Shown piece by piece: positions 1-11,100 of a stretch of DNA of 64,000 nt. A program made the position numbers and the translations under genes. The notes below the pieces were generated by a model. That model made no database searches. It was not told the origin of the DNA and saw only the letters and a list, made by a program, of their open reading frames with translations. The stretch's first letter is position 1, and each line of letters starts with the position of its first letter. This DNA comes from Lunularia cruciata (lineage: Eukaryota; Streptophyta; Marchantiopsida; Lunulariales; Lunulariaceae), in NCBI GenBank assembly GCA_948567375.1, contig OX419758.1, positions 6,515,001 to 6,579,000 of the forward strand, written 5' to 3'.

Positions 1-3000
1 TGTAACTAAATGTAGTGTTCTATTGCACCTGTGAATCTACCTGAAATGTTGTAGGTTATCCAAATAATCCAAAGTTTTGAACATAGTGGAAAGGGATCAT
101 TCTAAATATATAGTTGTCTCCTTCTACTTTTAGTACAATAGAATATTCTTTTCCTTTAGTCCCCAATTCTCCTTTTCCTTTTGACACCATCTATGGTACC
201 AAGTACACCATTTTCAACAAGTCCTAGAATCTAAAGGTCTTTGATGAACCAGACGAACAGAAGTGGAACTTGATCCAAGCCAAGGAGAAACTGGATGGGA
301 TGTAGCAGATACACCAAATATAACTCCAAGCTCAGTTGGAGAGTGTATTCCGCTCCATACCCACACTAATTCTTTATTTCCAAATCTCTCAAAAGTTGAC
401 TGGGCTCTAAGAATTTCTTGAGATCAAAATTCCTCTAAAAGGCGGTACTTGCTTGGCATCTGCATAATTTTTATCTTCATAACTTCCATCTTTGTGCACA
501 TATACCACTATCTTCCAATTTCAAATTGGTGTTCAACCTAGGAATTTAGATACATCAACACATCCAAACCCCTTAACCTTGAAAGTTTTCATTGCTTTGG
601 GAAATTGTGGAATGTGCACAAGTTCAGGCTTGTGCAAAAGCAAGATGAGTTCAAACCCTCACAATTGACTTCACATTACAACATGCAGCATATATGTTCT
701 TTTGATACATGACACTTTTTCTTTTGTTCTTGTCTCTGAGATGTACCACCTTGATTAATACCATGCACTATTTTCACTGAATCTCACACAGAAACTCACT
801 TATCTAACCCGTAAGCCTTCCTTCTCAAAAGCCTCAAGGGAATCTTGAAATGGCCCATAGAGTCCTATAGTACCTATCAAATATAAATACCTAGATACTC
901 TATAGAATAGAATATCTATGCACGTTTGATTTTAGAAAAGCTTTATTTTATGGGCATCGCTAAAGTTCCAGTAACTTCTGCAACTAAAAGCTCCTAATGT
1001 TTCTCTTGCCATTTTCCAACGTTGGATAAATTTCATTGTTTGTATATCCTTGATGCCGCCTTCCTGGTTGTTCCCCTTGGGATTGAGATTCAGAAAAATC
1101 CCTTGAGATGTAGCGCGAATCAACCATAGTTCAACGATAGCACTTCTTCATCACATGTATAGCTCGGAGCTCTTTCTTGGATGCATTAGGGGGTTTCAGA
1201 TGCAGATGTAGGATCAACGGATTATTGTGATTTTTAGAGATATCTATAAAATAGTGTATGGATATCCACTATTGTGAAATTTTAGTGATATTTTATGGAT
1301 ACCATGGACGTGATTAGAATTGGAAACGTCCCCTAAATTTTAGAATTTGAAAATTTTAGCGCAAATTTAAATTATATGTATATTTTGGAATGATAAGATT
1401 TGAGGGGTGATCCCGTAACCTATTGAAAGCTCCAGGTCACGTTTTAGATTGCGAGTAATTTCTATGGCTATGGAGTTGTACTTATACCTCGTATACTCTC
1501 GTGTATTACCTATAAATTGTTTTAACCAAAATTCATTTATAAAATTTGGACAAGTCTAGATAAAGCTAAATCTGAAAAGACCGAATCTCTGAGGAGAATC
1601 CAACCTACGCCCCCATCATGTTGTTGTGTGGTCGGGATAATTGTGCGCACATCTGCGTCTCGCATGTGTGTGTACCTTTGCTAATTGCAGTTACTGTGTT
1701 GCAGTTACAATATCATGGTTTTGTTGGATAGGAGTAACCTTAATGGTACCTATCCACTAGTCTGTCTGTCTTCATGACCTGATGATGATCCTTAGGAGTT
1801 TCGTCGCACATTCGTGCTATGTGTTTATCTTACGCTTTGGATGTCTTTCTGGCCCTAGCAATGGTCTAAATCCCGAAACAGAGAACAGGAGATTCTTGGA
1901 CATCTTGTTTGTGCTATCGTTTTCATCCGCACATAAGATGTTTGAAAATTCATATATATCAATCTAGCAAGTCTAATAATTTACTATTTCGATTTGTCTT
2001 TCCTTTTCCTGCTTATGCTGCTTTTAGAGGAAGAAGGCCTTTGTGTACTTTCCAAAATCGCACTTGGTGTGGGATTCTATATAGCATGACGAACTAGGTC
2101 GAGGGTCGTCATACCAGAAAACGGCGAAACGGCACAGGAAAACCACTGGGAAAGAAGTGAACATAGCTGACAAATTTGAGTACATGATATGAATACATAA
2201 ACTGTCTTCTACGTTACATTTCTTCCAATTTCAATGTTGTTAATCACGAAATATATGAGGCAATACGCATGGTGGAGACGGATCACTTGGAGATAGGACT
2301 CACATGGAGTTATCTCTAATTTAAAACACAAGGAAACTTATAGTTCTTCGATTAATCATGTTGAGAATGAAGGGCACGTTTAACAGTATTGATGCTGATG
2401 TATCATATGCAGCGGGATCCAGCGCATAACCTAAAAGATTTGGCTGTACGAATTGTAACCTTCATCATTGCACCATTTTGTTCCTCAGAAGGTGGGCTTG
2501 ATCGGAGACGGTTCAATTCTGTAGCTTCTGTGCACGTGTCTTTGCCAATTATTGCGGAAAGAAATCACTTGGAAAGCTGTCAAACGAGTGATACTGTAGA
2601 GAGACTTCGTCACCAGAGATCGCAGAGAAAGTCATAACGGCGTCGATATTTGGCACTTCGACTTTGCAGTACCTCAAGTTTACACCAAACATCCAGAAGT
2701 ACGCCTTGACGTGGCATTTTAATTCTATGTGACAGTACGTGCCACGTCAAAGTGTATTCAACTGTATGTCTCGACGTGGATGTTAATCCAAATCCATGCA
2801 TAAACAAGTCAGGTTGTTCAAAAACTAATTGCTCGGAACATAGAATATCACGATCCCACAAAACGCACTATAACGCGTAAACTTTTGAAACATAAACATC
2901 ATAAGTCGTGGTTAATTAAGCTAATTGATATGGTAAGTTATTGATAGAGAGTGAACATATGGTGAAGGACATTCGCAGGGGTGCGATCGATGATTTCCAG

Positions 3001-5558
3001 AGTATTTAAAAAAATCCAAACAATGTTTTCTATTGAATTGATTATTTGGATCAACTAGAGCAAAGTACAATGGTCCTCTCTCTTCATTTAAAAGATATCA
3101 ATATCTGTAAAAGATCATTAAAAGATCTCAATCGGTCTTCTATCTTCTATCGAGTATTCCAGGAGTAGTTTTCTTGTTGCTTTTCAGTTAGTTGTTGAAT
3201 TGCCCAACCGTGGGTTAGCTTAGGGATCTAGACTTTGCTTAGATGTGTGCACCCTTGATTTTCATTGGGCACCGTGCTCCACGTTCCCTCTTGCACCCTT
3301 GGTGCTTTGTATTCCTTTTACTCTTTATATATTTGTGTTCGTGCTTTCTTTACTAGAACCCAAGTAATAAGAGTAATTGGTCTACTAATAATGCTTAGGA
3401 AGCCAAAGCAGAAGTTTATCTCTTATAAATATGTAAAAGTTCCCGCCCCACACAAATCTATATTTTAAAAATGTGACTTTACATTGAACTATTAGTCATA
3501 TAATATTTAATATTGTATACCTGGAAATAAATTATAGTAAAATAAGGTAATTCTTCTTTGTAAATAGAAATTTCCTAGTACTCACCTTTTTCCCCTTTAC
3601 GGATAGGACCTTATTACCCAATTTCACAGTACCTACCTTCCGCACAATAGACCATATTATAAATTTGGCATAGATATAAGTTTGCTCAACAAAATGGTTA
3701 GCTACTACGAATCTAATATTTGCTCCGAGGAATTCTCAACCCTTCAACTCTTTGATAATCAAACATGTGAAGCATGATTTGAAATACGTGTCAAATAGCA
3801 ATTTTGCCTATTTTGAAATCATAATATAGTTCCAAGTATTGATGAATCATAAACTTCAATTACTTGCCAAACTGTATCCAATTACACATGTTGGGATACA
3901 AGAATTTGAATAGTATTCCGATCAACAACTTATGTAGGATCCGCATACTAATCTTATAACAGTTGAATCATGTAGAATCAGTGGCTTGCATCTTCATACA
4001 CCTGATCGCCATTCCTTCTAAGAATAACATGTACCAATACTACTAACTATACTACAGACAAAATTATCTTTTCAAGTTTCTTACATGAATAATCATCTCT
4101 ATCAAACAGTCAACCAACCAGAGCTTTCGACAAGCTACAATGTGTCTACTCCTCTCCATCTGTCATGTAAAATTAGGCAAGTATATCTCAAATTACCCGA
4201 TGTGATGTTACATCACAAGACCCCGATGTTTTCTACATTCCTGAAAGACAGTCGATGAAATTATCCTAATTAAAGTTCTCAAGGCAAACGACTCTAATAA
4301 TCAAGCAATACCCACATGCGCTTGGAGTGGCATCCAAAGCTATGGAGCTCATTACCTCGTCGAGATAAGGAGTCTATGATCAAAAAACAAAAATCAAATT
4401 TTGGAGCTAGACCTTTATACAAGCGTCTATTTTGGCTCGCGAGTAGATGATGATCGATCTTGTCGATCATCTGAAACGTTGAACCTGCAAAACAAGGCTT
4501 TCCCTTTCTTTATATATTTTGCCATTAACTTTGAAAGTTCAAAGCTTGGCCTTTTCTTTCTTCCCTTCTAACCACCTATAGCTTTGTGACTTGATGTTGC
4601 ATGCATTGTTAACTTACATTACTGTACCGTCTCCTCTGTTAAAGGCTAACAGATAATATACGCATCTCAGAAAATATGTTCTTGAAAAAGAAACACCTCA
4701 TTTTAGTATTACAATAAAGAAAGAAAATTAGAAAACACAAACGAAAGGAGAAATTGTATTGAATTATCTTGACATGTCAAAGTGTATGCATGCTTTCCGT
4801 GCGTCATGCTTATGTTTCACGAAGGTACTCAAAGATAGCATAGGTTCCAAATTAAATGCAATTCTAAATTTATGGTTTACATCCTTGCCAAAACATCTAC
4901 ATAGATTTTTCAAATCATATACAAGATAAGTTTTATAAAACAACTATGGATTAGATGGCCATAGCTATAATATATGAAGAATCGTTCCTGGCTCTAATCC
5001 GTATGAGAATTGTATTCTTTATGTTCCCATAAATGAAAATGTTCATCTTGGACTCTAATATCAGATATGGTATCTTCGCATTTTCCAAAATCCTATTTTA
5101 CTGGATTTTCTCCTTGTAACATACATATAACTTAAGTAAAGTCGAAGAATTGAAAAAATCCTCGGACTCGATGATAGAAAATCAAACATACTAAGCCCCT
5201 CTAACCACTAATCTCTTATTCGAAATTTCGCTACGCAACAAGCTCGCTCACTAAACTAAGAATTTCATAATTAATTAAGGAGTTGGAAAGTTTGTGCATA
5301 CTCATAATGAAGTTTGATTTATTTTCTATTATAAATATCCATATAGCCGTGTATCCGTCCTTTATTTTCCTAGTTTTTAAACGTAATCTAAAGAAGAGGA
5401 TTGGCAAGAGAAAGAGACGTACCATTTTACGAAATTTACGAAATTTCCTCAACTTTTTTATAACCGATGCAAAATCGACAATACACAATAAGCCAAAAGC
5501 CCTAAGTTGTCAAAATTGTCATAAGTACTCCTTTGTCCAGGATACAATAATGGTCTAA
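1..5558. other. No recognised gene
   Basis: Open frames on both strands are short (at most about 91 codons), have no recognisable domain and no convincing splice-linked series. Base composition is AT-rich and unremarkable. A weak impression of decayed retroelement gag-like text around 200-330 could not be substantiated. Inverted repeats within it are listed separately. Confidence 0.6.
2706..2750. repeat. Perfect 11-bp inverted repeat containing ACGTGGC
   Basis: The arms TTGACGTGGCA (2706-2716) and TGCCACGTCAA (2740-2750) are exact reverse complements with a 23-nt spacer. Each arm holds ACGTGGC, the core of the plant ABA-response element/G-box type. A third GACGTGG lies close by (about 2773). 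No gene is recognised next to it, so it may be a hairpin relic rather than a working promoter element. Confidence 0.6.
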
Positions 5559-5594
5559 CATGGAAGACAATTATTCTATCACCAGTCTTCCATG
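5559..5594. repeat. Inverted repeat, 10-bp arms
   Basis: CATGGAAGAC (5559-5568) and GTCTTCCATG (5585-5594) are exact reverse complements around a 16-nt loop. It lies just upstream of the longer foldback at 5633-5689. Confidence 0.6.
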
Positions 5595-5632
5595 AAGGAT
5601 GCTGGATGACAGATAGCGCTGAAGCTCTAAGC

Positions 5633-5689
5633 ATTCAATCAGAGATTGACACCACGACATCATGTCGTGCTGTCAGTCTATGATTGAAT
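5633..5689. repeat. Long foldback (hairpin), 26-bp arms, 5-nt loop
   Basis: Arms 5633-5658 and 5664-5689 pair over 26 bp with three mismatches around the 5-nt loop ATCAT. The apical part (CACGAC/GTCGTG) is perfect. The stem is long enough to make a small-RNA duplex, but I recognise no conserved miRNA in it and the loop is unusually tight. It could equally be a foldback transposon remnant. Either strand could be the transcribed one. Confidence 0.5.
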
Positions 5690-6037
5690 CGTTTCCTCAA
5701 GGACCTCTAATGGCACCAGCAACTCCATCAATGCCTGCCTGCTCCCCAAGCAGCGCGTCCGCTTAAACTTAACTCCAGATTGCTGTTGTTGTCCCATCCG
5801 TGCCATAGAGTGGAAACTGCAGATCGGCATGGACAGAGTTACTACATTTCTGACGTCTACCCGAAAATGTCAATGCAATTATGCAAATGTGGATGTTTTT
5901 GTTAAGCAGATTCAAATTCGATGGCGCTAGTTAGGAATGATAATGGATTGAACTCCAAATGCGAATGTGACTCTTGGATCTGCTTTCCCTACCTCCTTAG
6001 GTCACCCTCGGGTCACTCTGGGCACTACTAGTGTATG
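5690..6037. other. No recognised feature; left flank of non-LTR copy A
   Basis: Nothing coding is seen. The sequence just left of the element includes the stretch that is duplicated as the target site. Confidence 0.5.
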
Positions 6038-6049
6038 TCTTTGATTATG
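6038..6049. repeat. Target-site duplication, left copy (element A)
   Basis: TCTTTGATTATG occurs here and identically at 9750-9761, directly abutting the two ends of the non-LTR element. A wider similarity (ACTAGTGTATGTCTTT... at 6027 and 9783) also exists to the right of the element, so the host site itself may have been a short tandem repeat. The 12-bp reading fits the 3' ends of other family members better. Confidence 0.65.
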
Positions 6050-6544
6050 TGAAGATTGGATAGGAGAGGGAGAGATGTGAGAGGAAAGAAATATATTTTC
6101 TGAGTGCTCTATAGAATATAGCACTTGAGAGAATAATACATTCGGTCCGTATTTTCAATTTCAGTTCCATTGGTATCTGGATTGAAGACTATGGAGAATT
6201 GAGTAGGAAAGTTATGTGAATTTTTAGGTTTTTTAAGGGTTTTGAGTGATTATTACACATTGAGAGTGATGGGAGTTCTCAATTTTAATATCTTTGTATT
6301 ATGCTACAATTTCATGAGAATTTAGTTTGTAAATTTTAGAGATGGGAATTGAAAATTACAAGAGTTTATAGTTTTTAGGGTTTGGAGAGATAGTATTTAC
6401 TCGTGTGAGTTTGGATGTGAAGGGTTGTGGTTTTGCAAGTAAGGGAAGAGATGGAGAGGAGCATCGTGTGTTATTATCATTATTTTTGTGCTAGCCATTG
6501 CTACACTTTCCCATGTGGGGTTGCCTAGAGTGGCTCAAAGTTAC

Positions 6545-6612
6545 ACCATGCCCGGTGTGTCATTGACGCTTTACCTCGCAAGGGGTAGACCCATGTGAGA
6601 AGGATGCACAAG
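6545..6612 (+). pseudogene. Degenerate N-terminal C2H2 zinc finger of copy A
   Basis: One frame reads TPCPVCH, a stop, then RFTSQGV, followed by a 1-nt deletion relative to copy C. The better copy (about 48255-48325) reads CPMC ... YFTLQGVKNHVGRMH, i.e. Cys-x2-Cys and His-x4-His. N-terminal fingers of this kind bind target DNA in R2-type elements; that role here is inferred. Confidence 0.55.
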
Positions 6613-6771
6613 GACTGTGATTGGACCACTTGCGATGTTCACATGAGGCGAGCAACCACATCAACAACAATGACACTTGAAATTATGCATATTTCTTCTA
6701 TCCCTTCGTTGACCATTCTAGGGATACTGATCAAGTCGTGGTAGTGGTTAGCTTCTTAGGCTCGTTGCATT

Positions 6772-7226
6772 TTGGGGTTATTTGAGATTGGTTTTCCATG
6801 TCCACGTTTATTCCATAAGCTACTCCATACACTCCATGATGAGGCTAGACAAGCTTTTTTCCTACCACTTGATCATTTGGTAAGTGATCCCTTGGACAAG
6901 TTAGCATGGTTCATATTCCTCTTACTCCCTCAATGGTGTCTTCATTATGGTGAGGGGGATGTGCGGAGCGTAGAGAGGTGGCTGCTAGAATTTGTCAATT
7001 TCAAGTGTGGGATTGGGCGGCCCTACAAGAGGAGTCTGTTAGGCTATACTTTTTAGGAGACAGGTTTTGCCACATGATATTAGAGATTCCACTCCCTTAT
7101 GACGGTGTAGGACATTGGGTCAAGCTGGAGAGTTTAGTAGAGCAGCATGAGCACTACACCCTTTGTCTTTGGCTAGTCTTATTGATGAGACTATCTTTTC
7201 CTTACACTCACTACATCCTATGGTAG
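6772..7226 (+). pseudogene. Region N-terminal to RT, copy A
   Basis: Two overlapping frames give FEIGFPCPRLFHKLLHTL..., then DPLDKLAWFIFLLLP, then a W-rich tract. The block matches copy C (48457-48693). The layout (a small domain with a W/F-x-LL-LP signature before the fingers of RT) is that seen in the restriction-endonuclease class of non-LTR elements. At least one frameshift separates the pieces. Confidence 0.5.
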
Positions 7227-7876
7227 GAGATTGATTACCACTTGAGCTCTTAGATTATAAGCTTGAGAGCCTTTATGTCTGGATACTCCACTTTTTGCAC
7301 AAGCATTGTGCACTGTCCCTTGCCTTTTCTCAAGAGGCTTGTCAAGGATGGTTTATGAGCATCTTAGAGATTGCTTTTAAGTAGATGATCCTTCTAGTGG
7401 TTTTATCGCATTTTTTCAAGTGGCTGTAGCAGTAGTAAGAGGAGACATTCTTATTTTTGTTAGTCGGGTGTTAGGTGCTAGTCTACTTCTTGCAATGGAG
7501 AAGGACATGGGGGGCATTAGACCGATTGTTATTGGAGAGATCTTTTTTGCATTTGGTCAGTTGTGCCATTGTCCTTTAGGATTGTTCTCACTTCCATCAA
7601 CAACTCAGTCCATATCAGTTTCGGGTAGCTACACCTAGAAGATGTGAGGCTATAACTTTAGGCATTAAAGCACTCCCAGATATCCATTTGGAGTGGGTCT
7701 TCCTATAGGTGGATGTTAAGAACTCTGTTAATAGCATCTCATGAGCATCCATCTTTAGAGATCTTAGGGAGGTTGGTGGATCCTTAGTGAGTCTTATTCC
7801 TTTTGTGCAGTCCTTTTATGGCTTTCTTACTTCCCTTTACTAATAGCACGGTTGTTCACAAGAGGGATTCATCATC

Positions 7877-8896
7877 TTGGAGTTGGCTCTTGGTACACAT
7901 CAAGGAGATCCTTTAGGGGGACCCTTATTTGCCATGGCTCACTTTAGAGCTCTGTTATTTACTACTTTGGCCATGCTAGGTTGTGTATTTCTCTCCTTGG
8001 CAGATGATATCTACATTGTGGGCCTTGTAGATCAGATTGGGCAAGCCTTTGATCACTTGACTACCGAGCTACATCTAGTAGGCTTGAGAGTCAAGGTGTC
8101 AAAGTGCAGTACATGGTCCCCTTTAGGTATCCCTCCATACCTTGAGCTTCCAGAGGGGTGTATCACATCTATAGATGGACTACGTGTTCTTGGAGTGCTA
8201 GTAGGATTTGAGGATTTTGTCACATGGATCTTAGATGTTGCCCTTGTAGAGGATATTCTCCATATGGATGACCTTCCTTTATTAGGAGATCCGCATGTAG
8301 CATTTGGTATACTCTCCTCTAGTTTTGCTCATCAACCAACTTACCTCCTCTGCATAGTTCCTCCTTCCTTGACCGTTCTATCATGTCTTAGAGCCTTTGA
8401 TAGAAGAATTATGAGAGTCTTTGGTGATATTATTGGACCAGGGACATTTGAGTGTGTGACAAGGGATTTGGTACGTAGACAAACATCTATACTAATCTCA
8501 TGTGGAGAAGTTGGCTTGCTATCTATGGAGGAGATGACACCTATAGCATTTTTGCGTAGTTGGGCTCTCTCGGTACCCCTACTTTCCTCTTGTTTTGTGG
8601 TTCTTGATAGGCTGGTTTTGGAGACTTATGTGACAAAGGTGGAGGAGGGATCCTTTTCTCTCCAAATATTATTGTGGCAAATGAGAGATAGTCTATCCCT
8701 AGGAGTACACGAGGACCTTCCATCTTTTTCTTTACTATTGTTAGATTGGACTAGAGGTTTACAATCTTCCTTGATGGAGCGACATTGTCAACATATGCTA
8801 CATTCTCTCTTAGTTGACTCATCCATTCCTCAAGCTACTAGAGCACATCTTTGCTCTTGCTCTGGCAAGGGTGCATGGTCTTGGATCCTAGCTTGA
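7877..8896 (+). pseudogene. Reverse transcriptase and thumb fragment, copy A (339 codons open)
   Basis: This is the longest surviving frame. Near residues 8-20 it has THQGDPLGGPLFAMAHF (RT motif B), near 41-50 SLADDIYIVG (motif C; the catalytic DD is kept, with Leu instead of the usual Phe before Ala), then GLRVKVSKC (motif D) and a VLGVLVG strand (motif E). The rest is a long thumb/connection region conserved in copies B and C. Motif A and the start lie upstream in other frames, so this is a remnant, not a gene. Confidence 0.75.
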
Positions 8897-8939
8897 CCGT
8901 ACATTAGGGCATGCCCACTTGCACCAACTACTTTCTCTA

Positions 8940-9476
8940 CAAAGATGAGGTTTTGCTTAGGTTTGGTCCACTCATCTACATCTTAATTGCTCACTTGTGA
9001 GTGTGGTTCTACACTAGATGCAGAAGCGGTCCATATGACATGGTGTCCTTTTGGATGATAGAAGATAGCTACCCATGATTTTATTAGGGACATAGTGTTT
9101 GATATGGCGAGAGAGTAGATACTTGGCTTGGAGAGAGTGTTCGTAGGATATGTAGACAACATGTGTCAGGGTAGACTTATACTTGGTTCAAGATGATCAG
9201 GTGATAGGAGCGGATGTCGTGGTTACATACACTATGTGCAATACAATTTTGGAGGGAGTGATTACCCATCCCCTTGGATGGGCGGCGAGTGCAACAACAG
9301 CTTGCAAAGTCTCCAAGTATAGGGGTATGCAGCGAGGTCACCTCTTTGTTCCTCTAGCCTTGGAGTTATATAAAGCGATGGACACGGGATTCGACACATT
9401 TGTCAGGGAGTGCACGAGAGCTTATCATGTTAGGTGCCAAGGGTACCACTCTCACTCTCACTCTCATACTTCGTAG
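8940..9476 (+). pseudogene. Cys-His knuckle and endonuclease-like C-terminus, copy A
   Basis: The intact equivalent is in copy B. Here only the last part (9183-9476) is open; upstream the CEC-type knuckle is still recognisable but broken by stops. It ends in a His/Ser-rich tail (HSHSHSHTS) produced by a short CTCTCA repeat. Confidence 0.6.
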
Positions 9477-9749
9477 TATATTTTAGACCGCATGTGTCCC
9501 TTGCTCTATAGAGGGCAGTGGTCGGTGCAATCCATAGGAGAGCTATCATACTAGATGATGCTTCTTTGGATGCTCCAATTGTTTGTAGACAGTAAAACTT
9601 ACATTGCTTTGATATCTTAAGTGCAGTAGTGCAGATTTCTCATATCAACTCTAGTGGGGGTTAGTCCCATTTTACCTATTTTGTCTCACCCTTGTATGGC
9701 TTGATGGGGTGTTCCCATCCTTCATGTTTCCTTCACGGAATCACTTTTC

Positions 9750-9761
9750 TCTTTGATTATG
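9750..9761. repeat. Target-site duplication, right copy (element A)
   Basis: TCTTTGATTATG, identical to 6038-6049, begins directly after the element's 3' end. Confidence 0.65.
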
Positions 9762-9969
9762 GGTGTTTGAGATTGTTGTGCAACTAGTGTATGTCTTTCA
9801 TTATGGTTGTTTGGGACTGTTGGGCCCTGGGTTCCTCCTTCCTTTCGCATTTATTTGTACCTTGTACTCTTTCCTTTTCGTTCGGAATACTTTTATATCA
9901 ATACCCTTGTCCAAATTGACAGACTGCCGTCGACGAAGCCTTGGCATGCTGTACTTCATAGTTTATTCC

Positions 9970-10092
9970 GAGAAAATGGCGACCGTGTAAGATAACAAGA
10001 AGACGCGAAGTGCCCCATCAAACCTTACAAGGATAAAAAAGAGAAACGCGACCACATAGAACACGAGGATAAAATATAAGAGGTAAAATGCT
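9970..10092 (-). mobile_element. Two tandem 3'-end fragments of the non-LTR family
   Basis: Reading leftwards on the minus strand, both pieces (about 9970-10040 and 10040-10092) match the last 60-90 bases of copies A-C, ending in ...GGTCGCC(A)TTTTC. Each is severely 5'-truncated. Two 3' ends in tandem suggest repeated insertion into the same place or insertion into an earlier tail. Confidence 0.6.
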
Positions 10093-11100
10093 GCACTTTA
10101 TGGTTCATTACCGGTAGCAACTAGCTTGGAATCTAGGCCTCATTCTCAAGAATGTCAGTTCAAAGGCCCCTGCACTGGCAGTGAATGTCAGAGGCTATTC
10201 ACCAGTGAACAAAGAGAACTCTAAAACCATCACCGACTTGAACTGTGACTGAAGCAATTCGGTGCCCAGCTTTGCCACGTCGAAACGTGTCCATAAGAGC
10301 GCGGACAAATGACCTCGTTCTAAATCCAATAGTAAAAACAATGAGATCGTCAGTCATTTGATTATGTTGCAAAGCTTCTTATCTGAGCAACTGTGATCAT
10401 GGAACTGGTGTCTATCGCTTTTGACTCGGTACAATTGAAAGCGCAAAGTGGAATGGAGAAAACATGGTGATGTTTCTGTAAGCGATGTTATTGCCCGCCA
10501 TCATTTTACCATGATCTTCTCTCCTGGGACTGCACGCTTAATTTCTGCATGTTGCTGCAGTAATGCATTTCCGCTTCGACACGAAGTCTCCCCATTCATC
10601 ACACACCTCAACCGTCTCCTCTGGAGAGCGTCTGTTCGGCGACGTTATTGGATTGAATCACGCATCCAATTCGGGATGAACGTCACAACACTCGGGACTT
10701 CACGTATTACTTCACACTAGTTGGATGTAAATACTATCAATGGGCTGATAAGTCCTATGAATCTTGAAAATTTGATGGAAGAAGTTATAGAAAACTGTTG
10801 TGTAGTAAAATAATAAAAGACACATATTTTGTAAGTTATATCCTAGGATACATATAATTTCATAAGATCAATGAGTGCATTTGATCCCACAATTATTGAG
10901 TTATATTTCGGAGAGAGATATTATGAGTTATTAGATCCGGCAACAACAATTGGAACAAATTTGTAATATTTATAGTTATGTCTTTGACTAGAATAAAAAA
11001 TATTCAAATAATATAGAAACTTTGCAATATTGGGATTTAGTTTGAATATCCAAATATTATTATTAGTAGTATTTGAAAGATCAGAAACAACTTTTATAAT
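10093..11100. other. No recognised gene
   Basis: A 90-codon frame (10448-10720, plus) has no recognisable domain. The sequence turns AT-rich towards copy B. Confidence 0.5.

Larger units (their letters stand above)
6050..9749 (+). mobile_element. Full-length decayed non-LTR retrotransposon, copy A (R2/NeSL-like domain order)
   Basis: A 3.7-kb element with no LTRs, flanked by a 12-bp TSD and ending in ...CACTTTTC. In order: a long 5' leader, a C2H2-type zinc finger (about 6560-6600), RT N-terminal text, an RT with QGDPLGGPLFAMA (motif B) and SLADDIYIVG (motif C), a Cys-His knuckle, and a C-terminal domain resembling the restriction-like endonuclease of R2/NeSL/HERO-type elements. The reading frame is broken by stops and frameshifts throughout, so it is not autonomous now. 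A related full-size copy lies at 47760-51414 and a truncated one at 11101-12456. The 3' UTR carries the stem-loop sequence (here GGGGGTTAGTCCC) shared by all copies. Confidence 0.8.

Noticed and set aside
6027-9805. 23-bp TSD (ACTAGTGTATGTCTTT...) for copy A
   Set aside because: It would put about 30 extra bases on the 3' end that no other family member has; the 12-bp TSD at 6038/9750 agrees with the shared terminus.
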